From: Gemmatimonadota bacterium
Lineage (GTDB): Bacteria > Gemmatimonadota > Gemmatimonadetes > Gemmatimonadales > GWC2-71-9
Direction: 5' to 3'
DNA: 62,734 bases
Assembly (NCBI GenBank): GCA_029262195.1
Contig: JAJCZX010000001.1
Location: 1 to 62,734, forward strand
Positions 52,843 through 61,461 of this stretch are shown one piece after another. Under the pieces are notes generated by a model, which worked only from the letters and a program-made list of their open reading frames with translations, ran no database searches and had not been told where the DNA came from. The position numbers were made by a program, and so were the translations under genes. Every line of letters begins with the position of its first letter. Position 1 is the stretch's first letter.

Positions 52843-53679
52843 ATGGATGAGGTAGAAAGGGTCTTTCGCCAGCTGGTCGACGTTGTCGCCGACGAGCATC
52901 CCGAGCAACTCCACTCGCCGCTGCAGGCTTCAGAGATTTACCAGAAATTTCTCCCCTACCGTCGGTTTCGATCGGCCTTGCGGTTCGACACTAACCAGGA
53001 CTATGAGATGGCAATCCTCCGGCTGCTGGCCGGAGCACATGGTTACGTATCGATCGAACCGGTTCAAGCTCAGGAGGAATTGAAGGCTGAAGTGGACTCG
53101 GTCAACCCGAATCCATCTGCCATAAGAGATTTCGCGGCTGCCAAAGTGTTTCTCAACGCAAACCTCGTTCGCGAGATCCTTTCGCAGCGAGAGGCGTTCG
53201 CTCCACCCGAACCTGAAGACACCGAACCGGATCCGGTTGCCGAACCGGAATCACCGGACTACGAGGAGCCAGCAGTCAAGTCTTTTGGCATTGGACCCTT
53301 CGAATTGGACGACGTACAGCCAGCCGCGGCCGTAATCGAAGAGCCCCCCCCGCCAATCGAGTTGGAAGAACCAATTGTGTCGTCTGGACCGAACGAGGAC
53401 CTGGACACGGCAGCCACGTTGGAGGAAGAATACGCCTTCCCGGACGAAGAAGTGTACGAAGCGCCAGTTGCACAAACTCCAGAAGACGGGTCGGCCACAC
53501 CGAGGGGTCAGGACAACACGATCGACTGTTTGGGTTGCGGAAAAGATCTTCCAACTGACAGGATCGTCGTTTTCTGCCCTTACTGCGGGACCAACCAGAC
53601 ACAGACGAATTGCCCAAACTGCGGCGAGGAAATGGAAGACGCCTGGACGTTTTGCGTTTCCTGCGGCGCCAGGCCATAA
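52843..53679 (+). CDS. Hypothetical protein with acidic linker and double zinc ribbon
   Basis: 278 residues in three parts: an N-terminal helical domain (about 1-115) that I cannot assign, a long acidic Pro/Glu-rich linker (about 120-220), and two C-terminal zinc ribbons with four Cys pairs (CLGC, CPYC, CPNC, CVSC). The N-terminal domain contains FLPYRRFRSALRFDTNQDYE and looks conserved. Its function is unknown; such ribbons bind RNA, DNA or other proteins. It lies inside a housekeeping run between the deaminase and the LeuB-like gene. Confidence 0.75.
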   Translation: MDEVERVFRQLVDVVADEHPEQLHSPLQASEIYQKFLPYRRFRSALRFDTNQDYEMAILRLLAGAHGYVSIEPVQAQEELKAEVDSVNPNPSAIRDFAAAKVFLNANLVREILSQREAFAPPEPEDTEPDPVAEPESPDYEEPAVKSFGIGPFELDDVQPAAAVIEEPPPPIELEEPIVSSGPNEDLDTAATLEEEYAFPDEEVYEAPVAQTPEDGSATPRGQDNTIDCLGCGKDLPTDRIVVFCPYCGTNQTQTNCPNCGEEMEDAWTFCVSCGARP

Positions 53680-53689
53680 TCGGGAAGCA

Positions 53690-54745
53690 ATGCCACAGCA
53701 ATACACAATAGCAACGATCGGGGGAGACGGGATCGGCCCCGAGGTAATAGAAGCAGCGCAACCTGTTATCGAGAAAGCGGCTTCGCTGAGCGACGCAATT
53801 CTCAAATGGGACCCCCAACCCTACGGGGCTTCACACTACCTCGAAACCGGCGAAACACTGCCGGAGCCGGCCTTCGAACACCTCCGGGACAACGTGGACG
53901 CAATCCTGCTGGGCGCCCTGGGAGATCCGCGCGTCAAAAAGAACGAACATGCCCGCGACATATTGTTGGGGCTCCGTTTTCGACTGGACCTGTTCGTGAA
54001 CTTTAGACCCTGCAAATTGCTTCACGGGCCGATGTGCCCCCTGAACACAGTCGACCAAACCCGTCCTCTGGATTTTGTCTTCTTCCGGGAAAACACAGAA
54101 GGGAGTTACCTCGGTCGGGGATCTTCGAACAATGTCGGGACCCCGGAGGAGGAGCAGATATCCGAAGAGGTCCACACAGCTCCCAAGGTCACGCGAATAA
54201 TCCGCGCTGCGTTTGAATGGGCGGAGAAGAACGGCAAAACTCTGGTGACGATGAGCGACAAATCGAATGCTATTCCTGCTCACCGAATGTGGGGACGAAT
54301 ATTCGAGGAAATCGGAACCGAATACCCCAACATCGAAAAAGAACACCGCTACGTCGACGCGCTCGCTATGGAACTGGTCCGAGACCCACAGCGTTTCGAG
54401 GTCATCGTCACCAACAATCTTTACGGAGACATTTTGTCAGACCTCGGCGCTCAACTCGTCGGGGGAATGGGGCTGGCCGCCAGCGCTAACGTGAATCCTG
54501 AATCAACCGGGTTGTTTGAGCCCGTACATGGTTCCGCCCCACCGCTGACCGGAAAAGGGGTGGCCAACCCGATGGCAGCCATCCTGACAGGCGCCCTTAT
54601 GTTGGATTCCCTTGGAATTGAGGGCGCGGGTGATAAAATCGAAAAGGCGGTCACCAGGGCACTCGCCGAAGACATCATCACCGAAGAGTTGGGCGGCAAG
54701 CTGTCGACAACCGAAGTTTCGAGTTGGATCGAGGAAGCGATTTGA
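53690..54745 (+). CDS. Isocitrate/isopropylmalate dehydrogenase family (LeuB-like)
   Basis: 351 residues from ATG 53690. NAD-dependent oxidative decarboxylation of a 2-hydroxy acid. The substrate loop reads LGLRFRLDLFVNFRPCKLLH, close to the actinobacterial-type LeuB (LRLRFELDxxVNLRP) and distinct from isocitrate dehydrogenase; metal ligands are in YVDALAM and NNLYGDILSDLGAQLVGG. NAD-binding HGSAPPLTGKGVANP follows. It is probably 3-isopropylmalate dehydrogenase for leucine, but tartrate/malate dehydrogenase is possible, as no leuC or leuD is near. The frame is open to 53375 inside the zinc-ribbon gene and that part is a shadow. Confidence 0.82.
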   Translation: MPQQYTIATIGGDGIGPEVIEAAQPVIEKAASLSDAILKWDPQPYGASHYLETGETLPEPAFEHLRDNVDAILLGALGDPRVKKNEHARDILLGLRFRLDLFVNFRPCKLLHGPMCPLNTVDQTRPLDFVFFRENTEGSYLGRGSSNNVGTPEEEQISEEVHTAPKVTRIIRAAFEWAEKNGKTLVTMSDKSNAIPAHRMWGRIFEEIGTEYPNIEKEHRYVDALAMELVRDPQRFEVIVTNNLYGDILSDLGAQLVGGMGLAASANVNPESTGLFEPVHGSAPPLTGKGVANPMAAILTGALMLDSLGIEGAGDKIEKAVTRALAEDIITEELGGKLSTTEVSSWIEEAI

Positions 54746-54747
54746 GA

Positions 54748-55953
54748 ATGAAAACTCAAGGCAAAGACCAAAACGTTGTTTTTCTATCGGGTGTCAGGAC
54801 CGGCTACGGAACTTTCGGAGGCACGCTAAAGGATTTTTCGGCAACAGAGCTTGGGACGATTGCATCGCGGCACGCGGTGGAACGCTCGGGCGTACCTGCA
54901 GCCGATTTCGATCATTGCACATTTGGAAACGCCCTCCAAACCAGCGCCGACGCGATCTATCTCGCGCGCCATGTGGCCCTTAACTCCGGACTCCCGGTAT
55001 CCACTCCCGCCGTAACACTCAATCGGCTTTGTGGATCCGGATTCGAGTCCATCATTCAGGGTGCCCAACAGATTCTCCTTGACGAGTCCGCCGTAGTGTT
55101 GGCTGGAGGATCAGAATCCATGAGTCAGGCACCGCATGTGGTGAGGGGTGCAAGATGGGGACTCCGACTTGGACCGTCGGCTCCTCTTGAAGACACTCTA
55201 TGGGAGGCGTTATCGGACCCGCAATGTGGCTTCTCAATGGCGGAAACCGCAGAGAACCTCGCGGACAAATATGAACTGGACCGCGAGGCAGTTGATGAGA
55301 TCGCGATGCGCAGCCAGCAACTTGCAGCTCAGGCCTGGAAGGACGGAGTGTTCGCCGACGAGATAGTCCCCATTCCAATCAAAAACCGTAAAACTCGGGA
55401 AACAGAGGACTGGGCCGCGGATGAACACATGAGACCCGATACAACCCTCGAAGGTTTGGCCAAGTTAAAGCCCTATTTCAAAAAAGACGGTGTCGTCACC
55501 GCCGGGAATGCATCCGGGATTTGTGACGGGGCTGCTGCAACGGTGATCGCCTCGGAAACGTTTGCCAGTTCTCACGGCCTGAAGCCCATCGGGAGATTGG
55601 TCGCGTGGGCGGTTGTGGGAGTCGAACCAAAATACATGGGTATCGGCCCTGCCCCGGCTATTACAAAACTTCTCGACCGGGCGGGCATGACACTGGATGA
55701 CATTGATCTCATTGAAGTCAATGAAGCGTTTGCGCCGCAGTATCTTGCCGTAGAAAAAGAAATCGGCCTGGACAGAGACAAAACCAACGTTCACGGGGGA
55801 GCGATTGCCATTGGTCATCCGCTGGGGTCCACGGGAACTCGAATCACCTTGCACCTTCTCCACGCGCTCAAACGAAGCGGTAAACAATGGGGAATCGGTT
55901 CCGCCTGCATTGGTGGAGGCCAGGGCGCAGCTGTTCTTGTCGAAGCGCTGTAA
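54748..55953 (+). CDS. Acetyl-CoA acyltransferase (thiolase)
   Basis: 401 residues from ATG 54748, 3 nt after the previous TGA region, with GAGGAAG upstream. The acyl Cys is in LNRLCGSGFESI (about 92), the His in GGAIAIGHPLGSTG (about 354) and the second Cys in SACIGGGQG (about 384). This is the complete thiolase triad. It may join acetyl-CoA units (acetoacetyl-CoA synthesis) or cleave 3-ketoacyl-CoA. A 3-hydroxyacyl-CoA dehydrogenase two genes on fits either direction. Confidence 0.92.
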   Translation: MKTQGKDQNVVFLSGVRTGYGTFGGTLKDFSATELGTIASRHAVERSGVPAADFDHCTFGNALQTSADAIYLARHVALNSGLPVSTPAVTLNRLCGSGFESIIQGAQQILLDESAVVLAGGSESMSQAPHVVRGARWGLRLGPSAPLEDTLWEALSDPQCGFSMAETAENLADKYELDREAVDEIAMRSQQLAAQAWKDGVFADEIVPIPIKNRKTRETEDWAADEHMRPDTTLEGLAKLKPYFKKDGVVTAGNASGICDGAAATVIASETFASSHGLKPIGRLVAWAVVGVEPKYMGIGPAPAITKLLDRAGMTLDDIDLIEVNEAFAPQYLAVEKEIGLDRDKTNVHGGAIAIGHPLGSTGTRITLHLLHALKRSGKQWGIGSACIGGGQGAAVLVEAL

Positions 55954-55959
55954 ATCGAA

Positions 55960-56808
55960 ATGAACTTACCAGCCAAACCCGGCAAGTCGGTCGATCGGAA
56001 GGCTCTCGAAAAGATCATTCAACGAGCCGCCGAGTTACAGGCCGACCAGAGAGAACTGGGCGACGAACTGACCGAAGAAGAAATTCTTTCTCTCGGAGAC
56101 GATGTCGGAATACCCAAGCACCTGATGCGACAGGCGATGCTCGAGGTGCAGTCTGGTACAAACAAGCCCGTTGTTTCGGGGCTGGTCCCCTGGCTCTACG
56201 GCCCGACGGGGGTTGCTGTTGACCGGGTGATCCGGCGCGATGCCCACCAGGTCGAGCGGGAGTTGAGCTACTGGTTTGCCGAGGTAGAGCTGCTGACGAT
56301 CAAGAGGCGGTTTAGCGACAGCACATCCTGGGAGCCGAAGAAAGATATTGCCTCTTCTATCAAAAGGGCCCTGGGAACAAGTGGTCGGGGATACAAACTG
56401 GCCAAGGCCGAAGAGATCACAGCCGAAGTCACAAAACTTGAAGAGCAAACCTGTCATGTATCGCTCGTTGCGAATATCTCGAACCTGCGCCGCCAGCGTA
56501 TAGCGAGCTCAAGCCTTTTGGCTGCCGGTGGAGGGGTTGTTACGACCATCGGGTTGGCCCTCGGTTTTGCCGAAGTCGTTGCGGTCATCCCTGCGGCCGT
56601 TGGCGTTGCAAGCGGATTTGCTTCCACCCGGGTCCGTCAAACCGAACCTGAAAAAGTGGAAATTGGACTCGAACAGGTTCTCGACAAATTGGAGCACAGC
56701 GATATCAAAATGCCCAACAGCCGCCAGTCGGAGAGTTCCCGCGCGATCTTGCAGGCAGTCGACGAAATCAAAAAACTTCCGGATATAATTTCGAAAAAAC
56801 TAAAATGA
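55960..56808 (+). CDS. Hypothetical two-helix membrane protein
   Basis: 282 residues. A helical N-terminal domain (about 1-70) rich in Glu/Lys (EEILSLGDDVGIPKHLMRQA), a mixed domain (75-185), and two adjacent membrane helices (about 190-228, SSLLAAGGGVVTTIGLALGF and VIPAAVGVASGFA), then a charged tail ending KKLPDIISKKLK. I do not recognise a family. It lies between the thiolase and hydroxyacyl-CoA dehydrogenase genes with a 6-nt gap and a 4-nt overlap, so it is co-expressed; a role in the pathway is not established. Confidence 0.7.
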   Translation: MNLPAKPGKSVDRKALEKIIQRAAELQADQRELGDELTEEEILSLGDDVGIPKHLMRQAMLEVQSGTNKPVVSGLVPWLYGPTGVAVDRVIRRDAHQVERELSYWFAEVELLTIKRRFSDSTSWEPKKDIASSIKRALGTSGRGYKLAKAEEITAEVTKLEEQTCHVSLVANISNLRRQRIASSSLLAAGGGVVTTIGLALGFAEVVAVIPAAVGVASGFASTRVRQTEPEKVEIGLEQVLDKLEHSDIKMPNSRQSESSRAILQAVDEIKKLPDIISKKLK

Positions 56809-57692
56809 AAAAAATCGAAAAAGTCGGCGTCCTCGGATGCGGCCTCATGGGAAGGGGAATTGCCCAGACCGCAGCCATGGCCGGTTATCAAACTGTTGTT
56901 CGTGACATTAAAGACCAATTCAACGAAAATGCCCTGGAGGCGATATCGAAGTCTCTGGACAAATTCGTCGAAAAAGAAAAGATCACAGTTGAGGCCAGGG
57001 ACTCGGCTCTGAACAATCTCCGATTCACCACCGACGTTTCAGAACTCGGTGAATCAAACATAGTAATTGAAGCGGTTACAGAAGATCTCGAACTGAAAAA
57101 CACGTTGTGGAAGCAACTTGATTCCCTCTGTGATGCAGACACAATCTTCGCGAGTAACACGTCGAGTTTAACCATAGCTGCGATGGCCGCAGCGACTACC
57201 AGGGCTGACAGGTTCGCCGGACTCCACTTTTTCAATCCAGTTCCATTAATGAAGCTGGTGGAAGTTGTGAAAACCGTGACCACCAGCGAGCAAACCATTC
57301 AACGAACCACCGAGTTCGCTCGATCACTCGGGAAAGAAACAATCGCGGCAAAGGACAACTCCGGTTTCATCGTCAATCTTTTGCTGGTACCGTATTTGAT
57401 CGACGCGATCAGGGCTCTCGAAAAAGGGGTCGGCTCAATTGAGGACATCGACAAAGGGATGACATTGGGCACCGGGCATCCTATGGGCCCATTCGCTCTA
57501 TTAGATTTCGTGGGCCTGGATACGACATTCAAAATTGCCGAAATTATGTTCAACGAATATCGGGAAACACGCTACGCACCCCCACCGTTGCTAAAGCGCA
57601 TGGTCCTGGCCGGAATGTACGGCAAGAAAACTGGATCAGGGTTCTACGACTACTCAATCAAACCGCCAACACCGAACGAGTTAGGTATATGA
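56805..57692 (+). CDS. 3-hydroxyacyl-CoA dehydrogenase (hydroxybutyryl type)
   Basis: 295 residues. N-terminal Rossmann domain (GVLGCGLMGRGIAQTAA, about 8-24) binding NAD(H); the catalytic His in GLHFFNPVPLMKLVEVV (about 139) with Ser in ASNTSSLTI and Asn in DNSGFIVN. The C-terminal helical dimer domain has LDFVGLDTT. Size fits a single-domain 3-hydroxybutyryl-CoA dehydrogenase rather than a fatty-acid multienzyme. ATGA overlap with the previous gene. Confidence 0.92.
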   Translation: MKKIEKVGVLGCGLMGRGIAQTAAMAGYQTVVRDIKDQFNENALEAISKSLDKFVEKEKITVEARDSALNNLRFTTDVSELGESNIVIEAVTEDLELKNTLWKQLDSLCDADTIFASNTSSLTIAAMAAATTRADRFAGLHFFNPVPLMKLVEVVKTVTTSEQTIQRTTEFARSLGKETIAAKDNSGFIVNLLLVPYLIDAIRALEKGVGSIEDIDKGMTLGTGHPMGPFALLDFVGLDTTFKIAEIMFNEYRETRYAPPPLLKRMVLAGMYGKKTGSGFYDYSIKPPTPNELGI

Positions 57693-58294
57693 TGTTTTTT
57701 GACACTCCAGCAGAGTGGCACGCGGCTCTCAACGACCTGCCCGCAGCCCTTCTTTTCGCCTCAGTAATGTTTGACTGGGCGGGTACCGCGACAAAAAAAG
57801 AGTCCTTAAACCAGGCAGCGTTCTGGTGTCTGATGGTTGGAGTTGGTGGCGCAGCTTTAGCTGTGCTAAGTGGCTTGGCCGCCGAAGGGTGGGTCGAACA
57901 CGGGGGAAACACTCACAGATTTATCGAACGCCACGAGACTCTGGCCATAGTGACCACTATCTTCTTCGGCGCACTGGCAGGTTGGCGAATTTTCCGCAAA
58001 GGTAGTTTTGCGGGCAAAGAACGTCCCCTTTACCTCACCGCGGCAACTGTAGGCCTTTTCGGTCTAATGTGGGTCGCTCATATAGGGGGTACTATCGTGT
58101 TCCGCCAGGGGGTTGGAGTGCCTTCTTCTGTCATGCGTGAGGCTCTTACCGACAGGACCAGAGAACATGTCCACGCCCCGGGCGAAGAACACGACGAGCC
58201 GCAAGAGGCTGCCTCGCCTCAAGCCGAAGGTATGGATGTTCCCGATTCCGGTGAGGACGATGGCCACACTCACGCACCGGGCGAAGAGCATTAA
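57689..58294 (+). CDS. DUF2231-like membrane protein with His/Glu-rich tail
   Basis: 201 residues: four membrane helices (about 16-36, 43-65, 84-102, 113-133) typical of the DUF2231 family, with N-terminal HAALNDLPAALLFASVMFDW, and a hydrophilic C-terminal tail with HVHAPGEEHDEPQE and HTHAPGEEH. The His-rich tail could bind a metal, and conserved His residues of DUF2231 proteins may hold heme or be redox-linked (family knowledge is limited). ATGATG start overlapping the previous stop. Confidence 0.72.
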   Translation: MMFFDTPAEWHAALNDLPAALLFASVMFDWAGTATKKESLNQAAFWCLMVGVGGAALAVLSGLAAEGWVEHGGNTHRFIERHETLAIVTTIFFGALAGWRIFRKGSFAGKERPLYLTAATVGLFGLMWVAHIGGTIVFRQGVGVPSSVMREALTDRTREHVHAPGEEHDEPQEAASPQAEGMDVPDSGEDDGHTHAPGEEH

Positions 58295-58769
58295 GTCTCA
58301 CCCTGACCGTCGTTGGGGCCGATGGTTACTGTTTGTTTTCATCTTAGGCGGTTGTAATCCAGCGGGTACCAGGCCCTTTTACCAACCCTTCCCGCGTGCG
58401 ACCAGCGATACGTTGACAGTGGAGCCGGAAACGGTGCTCCAGACGACTTTCGAAGAAATCGTGTCCCGCGGAATGGTAATCCAGAAGTTTAGCGCCGAGG
58501 AGGGATACCTTGAGACGAAGTGGTTCGACCTCCGGGATAGTACTTCGCATGGCTCAGCGACCCATCCGGACAGCGTCATAAAAATTCGAGTCTGGTCTGA
58601 TCGTCTACAACGTCGGCAAGCCGAGATGAGGATTGAAACGACTTACCCCTGGTCTCTGGATCCTTCTCTTCCCGAGCGCGAAAACACCCGGCAGGTTCCT
58701 GCGACTCACGCGGGCCACGCTTTCATGGCTGAGCTGATTGAAGCTATCAAGGAGCGGTTGGACCCGTGA
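58260..58769 (+). CDS. Hypothetical lipoprotein
   Basis: 169 residues from ATG 58260, overlapping the DUF2231 gene by 35 nt. After a basic start (RAKSIKSHPDRRWGRW) comes a short hydrophobic stretch with lipobox FILGGC (Cys at about 32), so it should be anchored in a membrane. The mature part resembles no family I know. Its stop TGA overlaps the dapA GTG. An in-frame open stretch further upstream lies inside the preceding gene and is not used. Confidence 0.65.
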   Translation: MATLTHRAKSIKSHPDRRWGRWLLFVFILGGCNPAGTRPFYQPFPRATSDTLTVEPETVLQTTFEEIVSRGMVIQKFSAEEGYLETKWFDLRDSTSHGSATHPDSVIKIRVWSDRLQRRQAEMRIETTYPWSLDPSLPERENTRQVPATHAGHAFMAELIEAIKERLDP

Positions 58770-59649
58770 CCGGCAGTTTGCCCACCGGGATTCTGGTACC
58801 AACAACAACGCCGTTGATCGCGAAACGGGACACATCGATTACGGATCCCTGCGCTCTAATTCACAATTTCTGCTGACCAACGGGGCTTCCGGCGTTCTCG
58901 CAGCAGGTTCAACCGGCGAGGCACCCCTGCTCGCCGATGCAGAAGTGGCATCGTTAGTCAGGGAATTGCGCTCCATCGTTCCCGCCGACAAATGGTTGAT
59001 CGTAGGGGAGTCAACCAGTGCAACACGTGCAGCCTGTCGCTCAGCCTCGGAGACGGGGGCGGATATCGTCCTTGTACGCGCACCCTCCTATTTTTCCTCG
59101 GCGATATCAGAGCAATCGCTGATCGAACACTTCAGCCGGGTAGCCGATCATTCTCCGGTTCCGGTAATGCTTTACAATATGCCGAAGTACACCCACGTGA
59201 ACTTCGCACCGTCTCTCATAGCTGCAATGGCCAGCCATGAGAACGTGATTGGAATCAAAGACTCCTCCGGCGATATCGACAACCTGAGAACCTACCGTGA
59301 AGCGGCTCCCAACTGGTGCATTCTTGTGGGGTCAGGTGCAGCGCTGTTGGACGGTCTAGCAGCGGGAGCAGCAGGAGGAATCGTCGCGGTGGGAAATTTC
59401 GCTTTGGGATTGGCAGTGCAAGTTTTCGATTTGCATGCTACAAACGAAATAGTTGAAGCGTCCGACAGTCAAAAACAACTTGGAACGCTCCATCGCCAGA
59501 TCGTCGCCCCATTTGGTCCCGCCGGAGTCAAAAAGGCCATGGACCTTGTCAATTTGAGGGGCGGACCAGTCCGGCCTCCGTTGAGCGAACTCACCGACGC
59601 GGAGACCGAACAGACCCGTAACCTGTTGGCAAAGTTACTACCGTCCTGA
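58766..59649 (+). pseudogene. dapA: Dihydrodipicolinate synthase-like gene with one frameshift
   Basis: GTG 58766 (GTGA overlap with the lipoprotein stop) reads VTGSLPTGILVPTTTP, the expected start of a DapA-family aldolase. After CCG at 58,811-58,813 the frame is lost; family sequence continues one frame over as VDRETGHIDYGSLRSN. Adding one base there restores a single frame. Everything later is intact: GSTGEAPLL, the catalytic Tyr in VPVMLYNMP and the Schiff-base Lys in VIGIKDSSGD. A real one-base deletion or a sequence error are both possible. If restored, the enzyme condenses pyruvate with aspartate semialdehyde for lysine and peptidoglycan, or is a related family member. Confidence 0.82.
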
Positions 59650-59656
59650 CCAGCCC

Positions 59657-60097
59657 CTAGTTGCCGACCGGAGCGAAATCGAAAGCTCCGCCAGCGTGGA
59701 AATAAAACAAACAGGGCTGTTGAGACACACATGCCGTCACGTGCTCGGAGCCGGCCGGGACCGTCCACGCTGAACCGGCGGTCATCTGGGGTGGATCATC
59801 TTCGCCACGGAACGGATTCGTCATAGTCCCGCTGAGAACTACACCGTGGTAAGTACCACTATGTGTATGCCAGGGAGACGACGCACCCCCCGGGAAAACT
59901 CCGAAGGTCCCGTGTTCTCCTTCGGCCCGATTGCCCCAGGCGGCACCCATTTTTACAAACGGGGCGATTTGTTCGAACTGAACATCCTGAGCGCGCAGAA
60001 CCATTTCTTCATCATCCTGAGCCGCTCCGCTCTTAAAGCCCAGCAAGAAAATGCTTCCCGCAGCAGCCATCATTAGCGGTAGTGTCTTTACGTTCAT
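59657..60097 (-). CDS. Exported cupin protein
   Basis: 146 residues from ATG 60097, which has a GGAGGA site (the frame is open to 60127). Signal peptide KTLPLMMAAAGSIFLLGFKS ending GAAQ. The cupin metal-binding motif is SSPWHTHSGTYHGVVLSGTM with three His residues, and the second motif lies at SEHVTAC. DUF4437-like cupins are usual relatives. It may bind a metal and a small ligand outside the cytoplasm. No enzyme activity can be named. Convergent with dapA, 7 nt apart. Confidence 0.8.
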   Translation of the reverse strand: MNVKTLPLMMAAAGSIFLLGFKSGAAQDDEEMVLRAQDVQFEQIAPFVKMGAAWGNRAEGEHGTFGVFPGGASSPWHTHSGTYHGVVLSGTMTNPFRGEDDPPQMTAGSAWTVPAGSEHVTACVSQQPCLFYFHAGGAFDFAPVGN

Positions 60098-60230
60098 CGA
60101 TAAATCCTCCAGTAAACATTGGATCAAAACCCGGGGTTCACGTTACAGGAGGGAAACCACTCCAGACATGCCTGATAATTCTGAATTTATGTCTGATCGT
60201 CCGGGCCGCTGATGAATGCAGATAGTAGCG

Positions 60231-60956
60231 TTATTGGATTTGGGCGGTGAATGTTACGGTGCGGGGGCCGCTGGTGGCGGTGGCTTGTTGGGGGCCGGTT
60301 TGGCCGAGTCGCCAGATTGCTCTGGCCAGGCCCGAGGAGTCGGTGGGTGTGGAGCTTTCGATTGAGCCGCCGCCAGCGATCACGTTCCAGGCTACGTCAA
60401 CATTCGGCGTATCGTTGCCGAACGAATCGCGGAGGTGCACTTCGAGGTTTTCGGACAAAACCGTTCCCGCGGGTGCAGCCTGCCCATCTCCGCTCCCCAC
60501 ATAAAGTTCGACGGGAACAGCCGCTCGAGCGCGGCCGGCAACAAACACGGTATCGTCGATGGCCCTGAGAATCACGGCGAGGGTCTGCGCACCTGCCGCA
60601 CCACCGAGAGTCCACTGGGTCGTGGCGATACCCGCGGCGTCTGACTCGGTCAGCATTGCAGAAACGGTACCGGAACTCAGCGACGTTAAGTTGGGTGGCT
60701 CGCCCGCAAAGGGAATGAAAGAAACCTCCGAGCCCGAAAACGAAAGACCGTCGTCCCCGATAACACGGACAACGATTGGGCTGGTCAGTTCCTGGCCCAC
60801 GACTCCTGTTTGTCCTGTACCGGCAACGATTTCTGCGCCTACGGGAAGGGGTACAGCAGGAATAACGCCGTCAGAGCATCCTACAAGCGACGCGGTCAAA
60901 AGGCAGGTTGTAGCCGCAACTCGCCGAGGGGTGGCGGGCGATACCATTCGAAACAT
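60231..60956 (-). CDS. Ig-like (Big1/invasin-type) lipoprotein
   Basis: 241 residues. Signal with lipobox AASLVGC-type (TASLVGC, Cys about 27), then two repeats of a bacterial Ig-like fold of the invasin/Big1 type (about 35-140 and 145-241), with NVDVAWNVIAGGGSIESSTP and DSSGLARAIWRLGQTGPQQA in the second and ESDAAGIATTQWTLGGAAGA in the first. Probably surface or periplasmic. No partner gene is obvious; the next gene upstream (J-domain) is on the same strand, 34 nt away. Confidence 0.75.
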   Translation of the reverse strand: MFRMVSPATPRRVAATTCLLTASLVGCSDGVIPAVPLPVGAEIVAGTGQTGVVGQELTSPIVVRVIGDDGLSFSGSEVSFIPFAGEPPNLTSLSSGTVSAMLTESDAAGIATTQWTLGGAAGAQTLAVILRAIDDTVFVAGRARAAVPVELYVGSGDGQAAPAGTVLSENLEVHLRDSFGNDTPNVDVAWNVIAGGGSIESSTPTDSSGLARAIWRLGQTGPQQATATSGPRTVTFTAQIQ

Positions 60957-60990
60957 GTCAACAGTACCCGCTAAATGTTTGTTGGTTCGC

Positions 60991-61440
60991 CTAAGTCAAA
61001 AAAATCCACGCTACGATACCGGCCATCCCCAGAAATCCGAACACGAAGAGAATTCTCTTGCCGCCGCGGTGTGCCGGGCGACTCGAAGTATGTTCTTGAT
61101 CCAACCCTAAAACCCTGTTCCCGATCCTAGCCTGAGGGCGAGCGATGTCGGCAATACTGGTTCGCAACATGTCTCCCATATCGACAACGGCCTGGTAGGT
61201 TCCCGAAAGCCTGGAGATCCTGCGAGGAGGAGCAACTCCGGGATCAACATCTTTCAGCTTGCTGTAGGCCTCATTAATCCTGGTGAGATTCTTGTCGGCC
61301 TTTTCCCTGAGTCGCTCGTTGTCTCCAAAGCGATCGGGGTGCCAGACCTGAGCAAGATCTCGGTAAGCACGTTTAACGTCCGCGGGCAGGGCCCCCGGAG
61401 GGAGCCCTAGAACCCGATAGTAGCGGTCAAGTGCTGGCAT
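60991..61440 (-). CDS. J-domain protein with C-terminal membrane anchor
   Basis: 149 residues. The J-domain (4-68) contains the HPD tripeptide in AYRDLAQVWHPDRFGDN, so it can stimulate an Hsp70/DnaK. A Pro/Ser linker follows, and one C-terminal membrane helix (about 129-148, LFVFGFLGMAGIVAWIF) anchors it tail-in. It lacks the Gly/Phe and zinc domains of DnaJ, like many specialised membrane-bound J-proteins. A likely job is recruiting DnaK to the inner face of the membrane. Confidence 0.85.
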   Translation of the reverse strand: MPALDRYYRVLGLPPGALPADVKRAYRDLAQVWHPDRFGDNERLREKADKNLTRINEAYSKLKDVDPGVAPPRRISRLSGTYQAVVDMGDMLRTSIADIARPQARIGNRVLGLDQEHTSSRPAHRGGKRILFVFGFLGMAGIVAWIFLT

Positions 61441-61461
61441 TCAGTCGCCGAAAACCAATCC

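Noticed and set aside
53375..53689. N-terminal extension of the LeuB-like frame
   Set aside because: It overlaps the zinc-ribbon gene out of frame and matches no dehydrogenase; ATG 53690 begins the family sequence exactly.
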